This document shows positions 8,466-17,977 of a stretch of 64,000 nt of DNA, one piece after another. The stretch lies in NCBI GenBank assembly GCA_963710675.1, contig CAVQBE010000021.1, positions 1-64,000 on the forward strand. Reading direction: 5' to 3'. Position 1 is the first letter of the stretch; the number at the start of each line of letters is the position of its first letter. The position numbers and the translations under genes are program-made. The notes below the pieces were generated by a model. The model was given only the letters and a program-made list of their open reading frames with translations. It was not told the DNA's origin and made no database searches. Source of the DNA: JACCZX01 sp963710675 (GTDB taxonomy: Bacteria; Pseudomonadota; Gammaproteobacteria; Burkholderiales; Burkholderiaceae_F).

Positions 8466-11164
8466 ATGACCTTCGCCCGCACCAAGATCCAGCCGCCCAG
8501 GCCGCGCTCGGCTTATGTCGAGCGCTCGCTGGTGCAGGCGCAGCTGGCCGATGCGCTGCTGAACCGCCGCGTCATCCTGCTGTGCGCACCCGCCGGTTAC
8601 GGCAAGACGACTGCGCTCGCGCACGAGATCGCACGACTGCCGCCGGAGCACGCAGTGGCGTGGATCTCAGCCGACGCCGGCGACGATCTGCAGCGGCTGC
8701 TCGAATGCATGCTGGCGGCGCTCGAGCCTTTCGATCCGCCGTGGCGCACGGCGCCGGAGTCGCTGGTGTCGCGCGTGGGCCGCGCGTCGACTGAAGAGCA
8801 GCGCACGCTGGCGGCGGAGATCATCAACACGCTCGATGCGTGCGAGGTGGCGCACGGCATCATCGCGTTCGAAGATGTGCATCGCGTCGACGACTCCGGC
8901 GTTCTTCGCTTTTCTTGATCTGCTGATCGAGCGGCTGAGTCCGCGCTGGAGCGTGGCGATCACTTCGCGCACCGATCCTCCGCTGGCGCTCGCACGCTTG
9001 CGCGCGCGCGACGAGCTCGCGGAATTCCGGCAGCTGCAATTGCAGTTCGCGCGCGACGATGCGCGTCGACTGGCGGCCGAATCGGGTCTGGATCAGGCGA
9101 TTGCCGATCGGCTTTTCGATCGCACGCAGGGCTGGCCGGCCGGAATGCGCATCGCGATCGGCGTCGTGACGGGCGGCGCGAGCGCCGGACGTTCGAGCGT
9201 GCCGATGTCTCACGAGCATGTGCTGCGCGCGGCGGATCGTCCGATGTTCGACTTTCTCGTCACTGAGGTGATCGACAAGTTGCGACCGGAGCTCTCGGAC
9301 TTTCTGCTGCGGGTCAGCGTGCTGCCTGAGCTTGAGGCGTTGCGCTGCGCGCAAGTTGCCGACAACCCGAACGCGGCTCGGCTGCTGGATGAAATCGAAC
9401 GTCTCGGCCTGTTCGTCGATGTGCTCGACGCGCCGGTGCGCACGTTGCGCCTGCACGACTTGTTTCGTGAGGCGCTGCAGCGCCGTCTGCAACTCGATCG
9501 GCCCGACGACTGGCGCGCACTTATGCAGCGCGCGGCGGCGCTCGAAGGGGACACGCTGCGCAAGCAGGCGATGCTGCTCGCGGCATCGTGCTTTGAAGAG
9601 GCAGCCCGTGCATTGCTCGCGCGACGGAACGGAACTGAACATCAGCGGCGCGGCGCCGACGACGCTGCGCCTGGTCGACGCGTTTCCGCCGGAATTCATC
9701 GCCGGCAATGCCGAACTGCAGCGCGTGCTGGGTATCGGGAAGATCAGCGTGTGGCGCTTTCAGGAGGCCGAGCGCCATTTCGTGCAGGCCGAGGCGCTGT
9801 ACGCGGCGCGCGGCGACACGGGCGCTACGCAGTCGATGACGGCGCGCCGTGGGCAGGCGATGATCGCGCTCGGGCGTCTGCAGGAGTGCGCGGCCATCGT
9901 CGAAGCGCTGCAGCGCGTGCCGCTGATCGAAGTCGAAGCGCGCCTGATCGCCGCGACGGTCACGATGTGGCTGCACCTGGAGCGCGGCGAAAGCCGCGCC
10001 GTTGCGCCCGCGTTCGAAAAGCTCGTGCAGCTGCTGCAATCGTGCAAGACAGTCGGCGAGTGGAACATCATTCCGCCGCCGCGCCAGACCGCGTGCCCCG
10101 GCATGGCGGCGCCGATGCTGCGGTGGGGCACCGGCGCACTCGCGATGATCGGTGACGGGCCGTATCCGTTGCGAGCGATGGCGCAGGTCGCGCTCGCGTG
10201 GCGTTCGGTGTGGCTCGGCCAACTGCAGGAAGCTTCTGATCTGCACGAAGCCGGCGTCGCCGATGCGCAGTGGGCGGGCCACGAAGTGATCCTGCGCAGC
10301 CATTCGATTGCGCTGCGGGCAATGTTGGCACTCTTGCGCGGTGAAAACGCCGAAGCGCTGCAGTGCGCGCGTACCCGCGTCGACGAGCACCCGGCCGGTT
10401 ACGGCAACTGGGGGCTGTGGCACGTTCTGTACTTCGCCGCGCGCATTGCGGCTGCCGCGGGTGACGTGTCAGCGCTGCGCGACTGGTTGCAGCGTTTGCT
10501 TGCGCTGCAGGCCACGCTGACCGAAGCGGATCCGCCGCGGCTGCGCCCGGTAGCCGGGTTGCAGGGTGCATTGGCTGAGCTCGAAGGGCGTCGCGACGAA
10601 GCGCTCGCGCACTGGCATGACGTGCTTGCGCATGAAGAAGCCGCTGACATGTTCGCGCAGGCGGGAGAAGTGCGAATGCGTATGGCGTCGATCGCACTGA
10701 ATCGCGGCGCACGCGAAGAAGCCGCTGCGCTGATTCGTCCTTTGCTTCAGAGCCCGGACGATGGACCGCGCGGCGCGGTATTCGCTGCGGCGGCATTGAG
10801 CGAGCTCGCGCGCGCGGAATGGTCAGGCTGCCTGGATGCTGCCGAGTCGGCAACGCTGCGCGCCTGGGCTGCGTCACTGGCACGCACGCCCGACAACGTG
10901 GGACCGATCCCTGTGCCGGGTGCGACTCTGTCAGTCGTTGAAGCAACTACCGAGCGGTTGACGCCGCGTGAGCTCGAAGTGCTGGCGCGCATCGCCGCCG
11001 GCGACAGCAACAAGCTGATTGCGCGCGCGTTCGATCTGAGTCTGCACACCGTCAAGCGCCACGTCGCGCACATCCTCGACAAGCTCGACCTCGAATCGCG
11101 CGGCCAGGCGGCGGCCTGGTATCGCTCGCACTTCGCTGCGGGTTCCGGCTCAGCGACTCGCTGA
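8466..11164 (+). pseudogene. MalT-type LuxR-family transcriptional regulator, two frameshifts
   Basis: Reading through two breaks gives about 900 residues, the normal size of an ATP-dependent MalT/LAL regulator. In order: a FARTKIQPPRPR N-terminus typical of the class; Walker A CAPAGYGKTT at about residues 40-49; an FEDVH Walker-B-like segment; a winged-helix part with LRLHDLFREAL; a long TPR-like helical region; and a C-terminal LuxR HTH (LTPRELEVLARIAAGDSNKL, then HTVKRHVAHILDKL). The frame breaks near 8905 (after VDDSGV) and near 9630 (after LLARRNGTE). The parts on either side complement each other, so the ancestral gene is clear. It ends just before the convergent SRPBCC gene. If the breaks are real the regulator is dead; indel errors are also likely. 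Confidence 0.85.
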
Positions 11165-11166
11165 CC

Positions 11167-11676
11167 TTATCCGACGACTCGCTGATCTTCTTCCTTGGCT
11201 GCCAAGGTTGAGCGTGGGAACGCGCGTCCGGTTTCGAGCAGTGTCTTGAGATTCGAAAGAACCTTGGGCCAGCCACCCGATATGCCCTCGAGCATCTGCG
11301 GGTCGCGCTCGAGGTCGTCATGCGTGACCGTCAGACGAACGAGCCCGTCACCCTGCGGCTCGATGTCGATTGAAACACGCGAATGTTTCGAATCATCCTC
11401 GGCGTCCTTCGGTCGGGCCCACGTGAAGACCAGGCGGCGCGGGGGTTTGCTCTCGACGACCTTGCCGACGATGTCGACCACTTGCGAACCGTCGGTGCGT
11501 CGGTGCTCCCATCGGGAGCCGGGCTTCCAGTCCGAAATGTTGACCCGTGAACACTCGGAAGTCGGTCCCATCCAATACTGGCGCATTACTTCTGGATCGA
11601 CGAACGCCTGCCACACCTTCTCCGGCGTTGTCGCGATGTAGGTTACGTATACGTAGTCAGGCTTTTTCATTGTCAT
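11167..11676 (-). CDS. SRPBCC/AHSA1-family protein
   Basis: About 169 residues of the START-like helix-grip fold. The N-terminal VYVTYIATTPEKVWQAFVDP and W-x-P-G-S-R-W segments are typical of AHSA1 (Aha1-like) proteins, which bind small hydrophobic ligands or act in polyketide or xenobiotic metabolism. The function here is unknown. The start overlaps the 3' end of the ArsR gene by about 20 bp, indicating translational coupling. It is the last gene of a three-gene minus-strand operon of AHSA1, ArsR and AHSA1. A second ATG two codons in (MKKPDYVY) is possible. Confidence 0.88.
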   Translation of the reverse strand: MTMKKPDYVYVTYIATTPEKVWQAFVDPEVMRQYWMGPTSECSRVNISDWKPGSRWEHRRTDGSQVVDIVGKVVESKPPRRLVFTWARPKDAEDDSKHSRVSIDIEPQGDGLVRLTVTHDDLERDPQMLEGISGGWPKVLSNLKTLLETGRAFPRSTLAAKEEDQRVVG

Positions 11677-11995
11677 TACCTTCCAGTTTTCTCTTCAGGT
11701 CGCGCAACGCACCGAGGCGGTTGCGCTCGAACTTTTCGATCCAGCGCTCGTAGATCTCGTGCAGTGGCACCGGGTTCAGGTAGTGGAGCTTTTCCCGGCC
11801 TTGCCAGAAGATGGCGATGAGGTTTGCTTCCTCGAGCAGTTGCAAGTGCTGCGTTACCGCCTGCCGGCTCATGTCCATGTGCTCGCACAGTGCCATCAGC
11901 GTCTGGCCGTTCTCCCGGTGCAGCACGTCAAGCAGACGCCTGCGGCCGGGGTCGGCCAGTGCTTTGAAGACTTTGTCGATGTCCTGCAAGCTCAA
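11657..11995 (-). CDS. ArsR-family winged-helix repressor
   Basis: 112 residues with a compact winged-helix fold: VFKALADPGRRRLLDVLH, ENGQTLMALCEHMDMSRQAV (recognition helix region), TQHLQLLEEANLI and a wing, GREKLHYLNP. No ArsR/SmtB cysteine metal site is present, which fits the ArsR subgroup that travels with AHSA1/SRPBCC genes. It likely autorepresses the operon by binding the palindrome at 12528-12543. Downstream it overlaps an AHSA1 gene, and upstream it is separated by 18 bp from another. Confidence 0.92.
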   Translation of the reverse strand: MSLQDIDKVFKALADPGRRRLLDVLHRENGQTLMALCEHMDMSRQAVTQHLQLLEEANLIAIFWQGREKLHYLNPVPLHEIYERWIEKFERNRLGALRDLKRKLEGNDNEKA

Positions 11996-12013
11996 GACCG
12001 CGTCGGTGGCACT

Positions 12014-12469
12014 TCAGTCGCGGTCGGAGATCCTGATGTCGTTGGGGTTGGGAGCACCGTTCCCGGTTTCTACAAGCGACTTCAAGCTCATCAGGTAGAT
12101 CGCCCACTTGGTGCTGCAATGGTGCATGAACTCCACCGGCTCTTTCCAGCCCTGGTGTTTGAATAGGACGAACGAATATTCGCCGTCCTGTTTGAGTTCC
12201 CAGCTGACCCGGGTGCCGATCCATTCATCCGGTCCGCCGACCACTTGCCACAGCACGCGCTTGGCGGGATGAAGTTCGAGCACCTTCATGTCGAAACCGC
12301 CGAGCTCGCTGCCGTCGAGGCTAAAGCGGAACTGAATCACTCCGCCAACGTTGGTTTCCCCTTGCGTGTCGTTGGTCCACCAGGAGGCCAGGCCTTCGCG
12401 CGTGGCCAATGCGTTGTAGACCTTGTCCGTTGACGATTTGATGCCGACTCTATGCAGGATGTCTGCCAT
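12014..12469 (-). CDS. SRPBCC/AHSA1-family protein, first gene of ArsR operon
   Basis: 151 residues, START-like fold: ILHRVGIKSSTDKVYNALAT at the N-terminus, LASWWTNDTQGE, and a C-terminal helix containing MHHCSTKWAIYLMSLKSLVE. Proteins of this family bind small hydrophobic molecules; the ligand is unknown. It precedes the ArsR gene by 18 bp and shares its promoter. The inverted repeat at 12528-12543 lies 59 bp upstream of the start, well placed as an operator. Confidence 0.9.
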   Translation of the reverse strand: MADILHRVGIKSSTDKVYNALATREGLASWWTNDTQGETNVGGVIQFRFSLDGSELGGFDMKVLELHPAKRVLWQVVGGPDEWIGTRVSWELKQDGEYSFVLFKHQGWKEPVEFMHHCSTKWAIYLMSLKSLVETGNGAPNPNDIRISDRD

Positions 12470-12527
12470 TTGCGATTACTCCCTACCGGTTGTTCATAAA
12501 TTGAGTGCGTCCCGGTACGAATAATAG

Positions 12528-12543
12528 GCAAGTATTTACTTGC
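12528..12543. promoter_or_regulatory. Palindromic operator upstream of AHSA1-ArsR operon
   Basis: GCAAGTATTTACTTGC is a 16-bp inverted repeat with 7-bp arms (GCAAGTA/TACTTGC) around a 2-base centre. AT-rich dyads of this form are typical targets of winged-helix repressors. It lies just upstream of the first operon gene, whose third partner is an ArsR regulator. Autoregulation is inferred from position. Confidence 0.6.
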
Positions 12544-12697
12544 ATGTCAATTCGCTAGGTTTTCGGCAGCAAGTAACAGAGATGGCTCCGGCATGGCTCT
12601 TCGGGCCACTCCAGGTGGCTCCTTCGGTCGATGCGCCTAACGCCGCGCATCCGCACACTACGCTTCACTCCCCAATGGCTTTTTAAGGAGCGTTTCA

Positions 12698-13660
12698 ATG
12701 TCACGAATCATCACGGTATTCGGCGCCACCGGCGCGCAAGGCGGCGGACTGGCACGCGCGATTCTCACCGACCCGCAACAGCGCTTTCGCGTGCGGGCCG
12801 TTACTCGCAAACCTGATTCGCCCGCGGCACGAGCGCTTTCGGAAATCGGCGCGGACATCGTCGTTGCCGACCTCGACGATGCCGCCAGCGTGCGGCGCGC
12901 GATGGACGGCGCGCATGGTGCGTTCTGCGTCACCAATTTCTGGGAGCATTTTTCGCCCGAGAAGGAGCTGGCGCAGGCAACAACGATGGCGCAGGCGGCG
13001 CTCGATGCGGGTGTAAAGCACGTCGTGTGGTCGACGCTCGAAGACACGCGCGAGTTCGTCGAGCTTGGCAGCCGCATGCCGGTGCTGATGGGCAAATACA
13101 ACGTGCCGCACCTGGACGCAAAAGGCGAAGCGAACCGCGCGTTCATTGATCGCAAAGTGCCGACGACGCTGCTGTACACGTCGTTCTACTGGGAAAACCT
13201 GATCCACTTCGGCATGCAGCCGCAACGCGGTGCCGATGGCGTACTGGACTTCGTGCTGCCGACGGGCGATGCAAAGTTGCCGGGCATCGCCGTTGCCGAT
13301 ATCGGCGCATGTGCGCTGGGCATCTTTGCGCGCGGTGAGGAGCTGATCGGAAAATCGATCGGCGTTGCCGGCGAGCATCTGACCGGCGCGCAGATGGCCG
13401 AGCAGCTGACGCACGCGCTCGGCGAGCCGGTGCGGCACGTCGCGATGGCGCCATCACAGTTCGCAGCGCTGGGCTTCCCCGGCGCGGATGACATCGCGAA
13501 CATGTTCCAGTTCATGGCCGAGTTCGAGGAGATGTTCTGCGCGGCGCGGCGCGTCGAGTGCGCGCGCGAGCTCAATCCGCGACTGCAGTCGTTCGCGCAG
13601 TGGCTGGCACAGAACGCCAAGCGCATTCCGATCCAGCCGCGCGTTGGAGCGCCTGCGTGA
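12698..13660 (+). CDS. NmrA-like NAD(P)-binding Rossmann-fold protein
   Basis: 320 residues. The dinucleotide-binding motif VFGATGAQGGGLARAIL is at the N-terminus. ADLDDAASVRRAMDGAHGAF and KHVVWSTLED are typical of atypical short-chain dehydrogenases of the NmrA/HSCARG group, which act as redox sensors or as reductases. There is no canonical YxxxK in the usual place (a YNVPHLDAKG segment occurs). The start has a good AAGGAG signal. The stop overlaps the GTG start of the next gene (GTGA), so this is the first gene of a coupled redox cluster with two cytochrome c genes and a flavodiiron-like protein. Confidence 0.88.
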   Translation: MSRIITVFGATGAQGGGLARAILTDPQQRFRVRAVTRKPDSPAARALSEIGADIVVADLDDAASVRRAMDGAHGAFCVTNFWEHFSPEKELAQATTMAQAALDAGVKHVVWSTLEDTREFVELGSRMPVLMGKYNVPHLDAKGEANRAFIDRKVPTTLLYTSFYWENLIHFGMQPQRGADGVLDFVLPTGDAKLPGIAVADIGACALGIFARGEELIGKSIGVAGEHLTGAQMAEQLTHALGEPVRHVAMAPSQFAALGFPGADDIANMFQFMAEFEEMFCAARRVECARELNPRLQSFAQWLAQNAKRIPIQPRVGAPA

Positions 13661-14703
13661 AGACGCTGGCGCTGCTCGTGATGCTGTCGGTGTTCTGCGC
13701 GTCGTTGGGCGCGGAGCCATCGGCGGCTCGTCTCGCGGTCACGGCGCCTTCCGCGCCGTTGCCGCAGCGACTTAGCGAGACGGGACTTTACGTTGCGGAC
13801 TCGATGCGAGTGCGCGCGGACAACATCGCGTTTGCGCCGCAGTACCCGTTGTGGTCGGACGGCACCAGCAAACGCCGCTGGATTTATCTGCCGCCGGGTG
13901 CTGCTATCGATGCATCGCGCGTCGATGCGTGGGAGTTTCCGGTCGGCACACGCCTGTGGAAGGAATTTGGCTACGACCGCCGCGTGGAAACGCGCTACAT
14001 CGAGCGACTGACCGACGGTTCATGGCGCTTCGCTGCGTACGTATGGAACAAGGAAGGCACGGAGGCAGTGCTGGCATCGGAGGACGGCGCGGTGCTGCCG
14101 GTCAGTGCCGCGCCCGGTGGCCGCTACGTTGTTCCTTCGCGCAGCGATTGCCTCGCGTGTCATGAAGGGCCATCGGTTCCGGTGCTTGGCTTTAGCGCGC
14201 TGCAGCTTTCAACCGATCGCGATCCGCTGGCGCCGCACGCAGAGCCTGCGCGTAACGATCATGCGAATTTGTCGAATCTTGTTGCAAGCGGAACGCTGCG
14301 TAACTTGCCGCAGCGTTTTATTGAACAACCTCCGCGCATTGTGGCGGCGTCGCCCACGGAGCGCGCAGCACTGGGCTATCTGCACGGCAACTGCGGCCAT
14401 TGCCATAACGATGCCGGTGCGCTGACCGGACTTGAGCTCGTGCTCGCGCAGCAGGCGGAGAACGCTGCGCAAAGCTCCGAACGAACGATGCAGTCGTTGC
14501 TCGGCCACTCGAGTCGCTTCCGCCCAAACGGCACCGACAGCGCGCAGCGAGTGGCGCGCGATGGTGGCACACACATGCTGACGCTGCGCATGAAGACGAA
14601 TAACACGCTCGCTCGGATGCCGCCGTTGGGCGTGCAGCAGGTCGATGCCGAAGGCGTCGCTCTGGTCGAGCGCTGGATCAACCAACAACTTTCCAACCAC
14701 TAA
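13657..14703 (+). CDS. Secreted diheme cytochrome c-like protein
   Basis: 348 residues from GTG 13657, overlapping the preceding stop. A signal peptide (LALLVMLSVFCASLGA) directs it to the periplasm. There are two heme c attachment motifs, CLACH and CGHCH. A central W-x-F/P-rich segment (QYPLWSDGTSKRRWIYLPPG) is typical of a conserved family of large c-type proteins. It probably transfers electrons together with the next gene's monoheme cytochrome. The electron donor is unknown; the adjacent NmrA-like and diiron proteins suggest a redox or oxygen-related role. Confidence 0.82.
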   Translation: MKTLALLVMLSVFCASLGAEPSAARLAVTAPSAPLPQRLSETGLYVADSMRVRADNIAFAPQYPLWSDGTSKRRWIYLPPGAAIDASRVDAWEFPVGTRLWKEFGYDRRVETRYIERLTDGSWRFAAYVWNKEGTEAVLASEDGAVLPVSAAPGGRYVVPSRSDCLACHEGPSVPVLGFSALQLSTDRDPLAPHAEPARNDHANLSNLVASGTLRNLPQRFIEQPPRIVAASPTERAALGYLHGNCGHCHNDAGALTGLELVLAQQAENAAQSSERTMQSLLGHSSRFRPNGTDSAQRVARDGGTHMLTLRMKTNNTLARMPPLGVQQVDAEGVALVERWINQQLSNH

Positions 14704-14713
14704 GGAGGCTTCT

Positions 14714-15316
14714 ATGAAACGCATTCCGTTCGAATACGCAGTGCTCGCGATTTCCGTTGGCGTTGTTTTCGCAGTCGCCACACCAACGCGTGCGCAGACT
14801 TCTCCAGCGACCGATCCCAAGCGCATCGAAACCAGCGCCGAGAAACTCTCACGCGGCAAATATCTGGTGACGGTCGCGGGCTGCAATGACTGTCATACGC
14901 CGTGGGTAATGGGTCCGAAAGGCCCTGAGCCCGACATGACCCGGATGCTGTCTGGTCATCCTGAAAACGACAAACTGCCACCACCGCCCGCGCCGCAAGG
15001 GCCATGGATCGTGTCGGCCGCAGCGACGAACACCGCATGGTCGGGTCCGTGGGGTATCAGCTACACCGCCAACCTGACGCCCGATGCAGAGACCGGTCTT
15101 GGCAAATGGACACAGCGCAATTTCACCGAGACGATTCGCACCGGTCGCCACATGGGACGCGGCCGGCAGATCCTGCCGCCGATGCCGATCCCGATGTACA
15201 AAAACTTCACCGATGCCGATCTGGAAGCGATCTTCAGTTTTCTGCAGACGATTCCGTCGGTGAAGAACCGCGTTCCCGAGCCGCTGCCACCAACGCAGCC
15301 GGTCGCAGCGAAGTAG
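14714..15316 (+). CDS. Periplasmic c-type cytochrome
   Basis: About 200 residues behind TAAGGAGG, 10 bp after the diheme gene. It has a signal peptide ending in THRAQ-like sequence (ATPTRAQ). A single heme motif, CNDCH, is preceded by LSRGKYLVTVAG. The C-terminus has a cytochrome c fold with an axial Met candidate in the LPPMPIPMYKNFTDADLEAI segment and FSFLQTIPSVKNRVP at the end. It resembles small soluble cytochromes that accept electrons from periplasmic dehydrogenases. Confidence 0.88.
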   Translation: MKRIPFEYAVLAISVGVVFAVATPTRAQTSPATDPKRIETSAEKLSRGKYLVTVAGCNDCHTPWVMGPKGPEPDMTRMLSGHPENDKLPPPPAPQGPWIVSAAATNTAWSGPWGISYTANLTPDAETGLGKWTQRNFTETIRTGRHMGRGRQILPPMPIPMYKNFTDADLEAIFSFLQTIPSVKNRVPEPLPPTQPVAAK

Positions 15317-15359
15317 CTGCCACAACATTTTCCTGTTCACGCAAACTACGGAGACTTCG

Positions 15360-16112
15360 ATGATTACCAATGCGCAGTCCGGCACCAACGTCCATGAGAT
15401 CGCCGACGGCATCTACCGTATCAACACGCCGGTTTCTATTCCAGGCGGGCCCGATCAATTCAATTTCAACCAGTACCTGATCGTCGACGATGCGCCGCTG
15501 TTGTTTCACACCGGTCCGCGGCGGATGTTTCCGCTGGTGCGTGAAGCCATGTCGCACGTCATGCCGGTCGAGCGGTTGCGCTACGTGGCCTTCTCGCACT
15601 TCGAAGCCGACGAATGCGGCGCGCTGAACGAATGGCTTGCGGTGGCGCCGCGTGCGGAAACGGTGTGCGGACAGATTGCCGCGATGGTGTCGGCGAACGA
15701 CGTTGGAGACCGACCTGCACGCGCGCTCGCCGACGGCGAAGTGCTTTCACTCGGCAAACACTCGGTGCGCTGGTTCGACACGCCACACTTGCCACACGGC
15801 TGGGATGCCGGACTGATGATGGAAACGTCCACCCGCACGCTTCTCTGCGGCGACCTGTTCACGCAAGGTGGCGCCGGCGAGACACCGCTGACCGAATCCG
15901 ACATCCTCGGCCCGAGCGAGGCCTTCCGCGCGCCGATGGATTACTACGCGCACGCGCCGGATACCACCGCGATCCTCGAGCGCCTCGCACGCGAGCAGCC
16001 AACGACGCTCGCGTGCATGCACGGCAGCGCGTTCCGCGGCGACGGCGCGGCATTGCTGCGTGCGCTCGCGCAAAGCTTGAGCGCGCGGCCGGCGTTGCGA
16101 GCAGCGGCGTAA
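15360..16112 (+). CDS. Metallo-beta-lactamase-fold flavodiiron-like oxygen-binding protein
   Basis: 250 residues with the MBL fold. The metal-binding signature is H-F-E-A-D-E (in YVAFSHFEADECGAL), the H-x-E-x-D pattern of flavodiiron proteins rather than the H-x-H-x-D-H of lactamases. Further ligands are likely in HLPHGWD, LLCGDLFTQ and MHGSAF. No flavodoxin domain follows, so it resembles stand-alone diiron ODP-type proteins that bind or reduce oxygen. It is the fourth gene of the redox cluster, 43 bp behind the cytochrome gene. Confidence 0.85.
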   Translation: MITNAQSGTNVHEIADGIYRINTPVSIPGGPDQFNFNQYLIVDDAPLLFHTGPRRMFPLVREAMSHVMPVERLRYVAFSHFEADECGALNEWLAVAPRAETVCGQIAAMVSANDVGDRPARALADGEVLSLGKHSVRWFDTPHLPHGWDAGLMMETSTRTLLCGDLFTQGGAGETPLTESDILGPSEAFRAPMDYYAHAPDTTAILERLAREQPTTLACMHGSAFRGDGAALLRALAQSLSARPALRAAA

Positions 16113-16220
16113 AGCGCTTCCCGATACTCGAAGCCTTTGCGCTTGGTTAGCGGTCGAGTATCTCGGCAGTATCAGGGACGCTGTTATTGCGCGCCCTTGT
16201 CTGCGCGCACGCGTTCGTCG

Positions 16221-17321
16221 CTAAGGAGCTTCCGCTCCCTCCACGGCTTGCGTGGTCAGTAACAGACCGAGTTGCACGCCAAGGGTGAAGAGATCACTCG
16301 ACTCCAACCGGCCGCGTCTTTCCAATTCCGCCGCGATCGCGCGAATCGCGTGCTCATGCGGCAGGAAGCATTCAGCGACGAAGCGCTCGTACATTTCAAA
16401 AACTTGCGTCGGTTGCATGCTGCCGAACATTTCGCGCGGTAGCGCTTCAAATTGCGCGATGTCGTGCGCAGCGCGAACCAGCGCCACATCGCGCGCCATT
16501 GCGCCAATGATTTGCTCGGCAACCAAGCCGCCCAACGTAATGAGTGAAAACCTCTCGAGGTCCCTGTGCTCAGGCTGATCGGTTTCCCTTTTATCGGCGG
16601 GCCGCACATGACCACCCAACTCGAGAAAGATACCGCGGGGCTCGAGCGTCGCCAGCTGTGGTACTTCGCCAGCGATCAAGTAACCGGCCACGCAGCCGGC
16701 TTCACGCAAAGGTGTCGTGTCCGTAAGCGTCCGCAGCAGCTTGCGCGCTGCGAAGATCCGCTCGAATGAAATGCCGGTCCACTTGGACATCGCCGCATGA
16801 AGTTCAGTGCGCCTGGCCGCCGGGTCGTAGGCAGCGAGCTTTGCGAACCACACGTAATCAAGCCTGCGTCCGCGATGAAGAATGCGAGCCAGGCTGCGAA
16901 TTCGGTCCTGTTCCCTGCCCCACACTTCAACCGCTGACGCAATGTCGTCCTTGTCTAACTCACCGACGCTCTGCCTCGCGACCCAAGGATCCAGGCCTGC
17001 GTTGGTCAACGCGACGAACTCACACATGTTGGCAAGCTGCGAAGGCTTCATCGACACGCCCGTTGACAATGACGCGTCGGTGGGCGTCACGCCGTCGGCC
17101 AACGCGCCCAGAACACGGGCAGCCGCGCCTTGTGCGGCAATCCACTGCATCTGCTCGACTGCCCCACGCGTGTTGGGCTTCAGCGATGCAGTGCGACTTA
17201 GCTGCGTGGCGTTCAACGCTGCATCGAGCGCTCTCTGGGTGACGTCAAACACGTGCGGTACTCCGTCTGGCCGGGTTGCGGTGGGCGGCACTTTATGCTT
17301 GTGCTCAAGATGTAGCAACAA
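16221..17321 (-). CDS. Uncharacterised protein, possibly a degenerate M41-like peptidase domain
   Basis: 366 residues, no signal peptide. The N-terminal half is helical and Ala-rich. The C-terminal part has REAGCVAGYLIAGEVP, then ITLGGLVAEQIIGAMARDV and AHDIAQFEAL. This layout recalls FtsH-type M41 peptidase domains (HEAGHAV..., then GxxAE...), but the zinc-binding HExxH is absent. I would call it a possible catalytically dead relative, with low confidence. The start is uncertain because several in-frame ATG codons occur downstream. It is convergent to the MBL-fold gene. Confidence 0.5.
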   Translation of the reverse strand: MLLHLEHKHKVPPTATRPDGVPHVFDVTQRALDAALNATQLSRTASLKPNTRGAVEQMQWIAAQGAAARVLGALADGVTPTDASLSTGVSMKPSQLANMCEFVALTNAGLDPWVARQSVGELDKDDIASAVEVWGREQDRIRSLARILHRGRRLDYVWFAKLAAYDPAARRTELHAAMSKWTGISFERIFAARKLLRTLTDTTPLREAGCVAGYLIAGEVPQLATLEPRGIFLELGGHVRPADKRETDQPEHRDLERFSLITLGGLVAEQIIGAMARDVALVRAAHDIAQFEALPREMFGSMQPTQVFEMYERFVAECFLPHEHAIRAIAAELERRGRLESSDLFTLGVQLGLLLTTQAVEGAEAP

Positions 17322-17461
17322 AAAGATGTGTTCCTACCATTAGTTGTAGGCCGAACTTCAAGTTGCACCGCATGTCGATTGGTCACGAAGGAGAAAGTGC
17401 TAATCGCGTCGGGTTGTCCCGATTTGACATCGTGCACTCTCCGGCGCATCGTGCCTCGGCC

Positions 17462-17962
17462 ATGAACGCCCGCCCGGTCGCCACCGCCCTTATCGCAGCG
17501 ACGCTGATCGTCGTTCCCGGGACAGCACTGTCCGAGATCTACAAGTGGGTGGAGGCGGATGGCACGGTTCAGTACAGCAACACTCCTCCCGCGCGGACGA
17601 AGAACGCACGTCCGCTTGAAAACATGTCGGGAACCGTGAGCGTGGTGCCCGGCATGTCGAAGGAAGAGAAAGAGCGGTTTCGCGAGCGCGAAGACCAGCT
17701 GCGGGTGCAGCGGCTTGAACGCGAAGTCGAGGAGCTGCGTGCACGCGAACAGGCGCGCGATTCCGCTCCGCCGGAAGTCATTTACACCGAGGTATACGTA
17801 CCGGCCTATGGGTACGGACCACCGTTGCACCGTCGCGACCTCGGTCGAGTGAAACCGCGCCCGGAGCCGCCGATCGCCAAGCCGCGGCCGCCGAGCCGGA
17901 CGCCACCGATAGAGGAGCTCAGCGCTCCTCGATCGCCGACCGGAGCCCTGATCCGGCGTTAA
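17462..17962 (+). CDS. DUF4124 domain-containing exported protein
   Basis: 166 residues with a signal peptide (ATALIAATLIVVPGTALS). DUF4124 follows at once: EIYKWVEADGTVQYSNTPPA is the hallmark. A charged Glu/Arg helical segment (about residues 60-95) and a Pro-rich tail follow. It is periplasmic or envelope-associated with no known enzymatic role. It lies 15 bp upstream of the APP1-type phosphatase gene and may be co-transcribed with it. Confidence 0.85.
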   Translation: MNARPVATALIAATLIVVPGTALSEIYKWVEADGTVQYSNTPPARTKNARPLENMSGTVSVVPGMSKEEKERFREREDQLRVQRLEREVEELRAREQARDSAPPEVIYTEVYVPAYGYGPPLHRRDLGRVKPRPEPPIAKPRPPSRTPPIEELSAPRSPTGALIRR

Positions 17963-17977
17963 CCAGGGCACGCGGCA

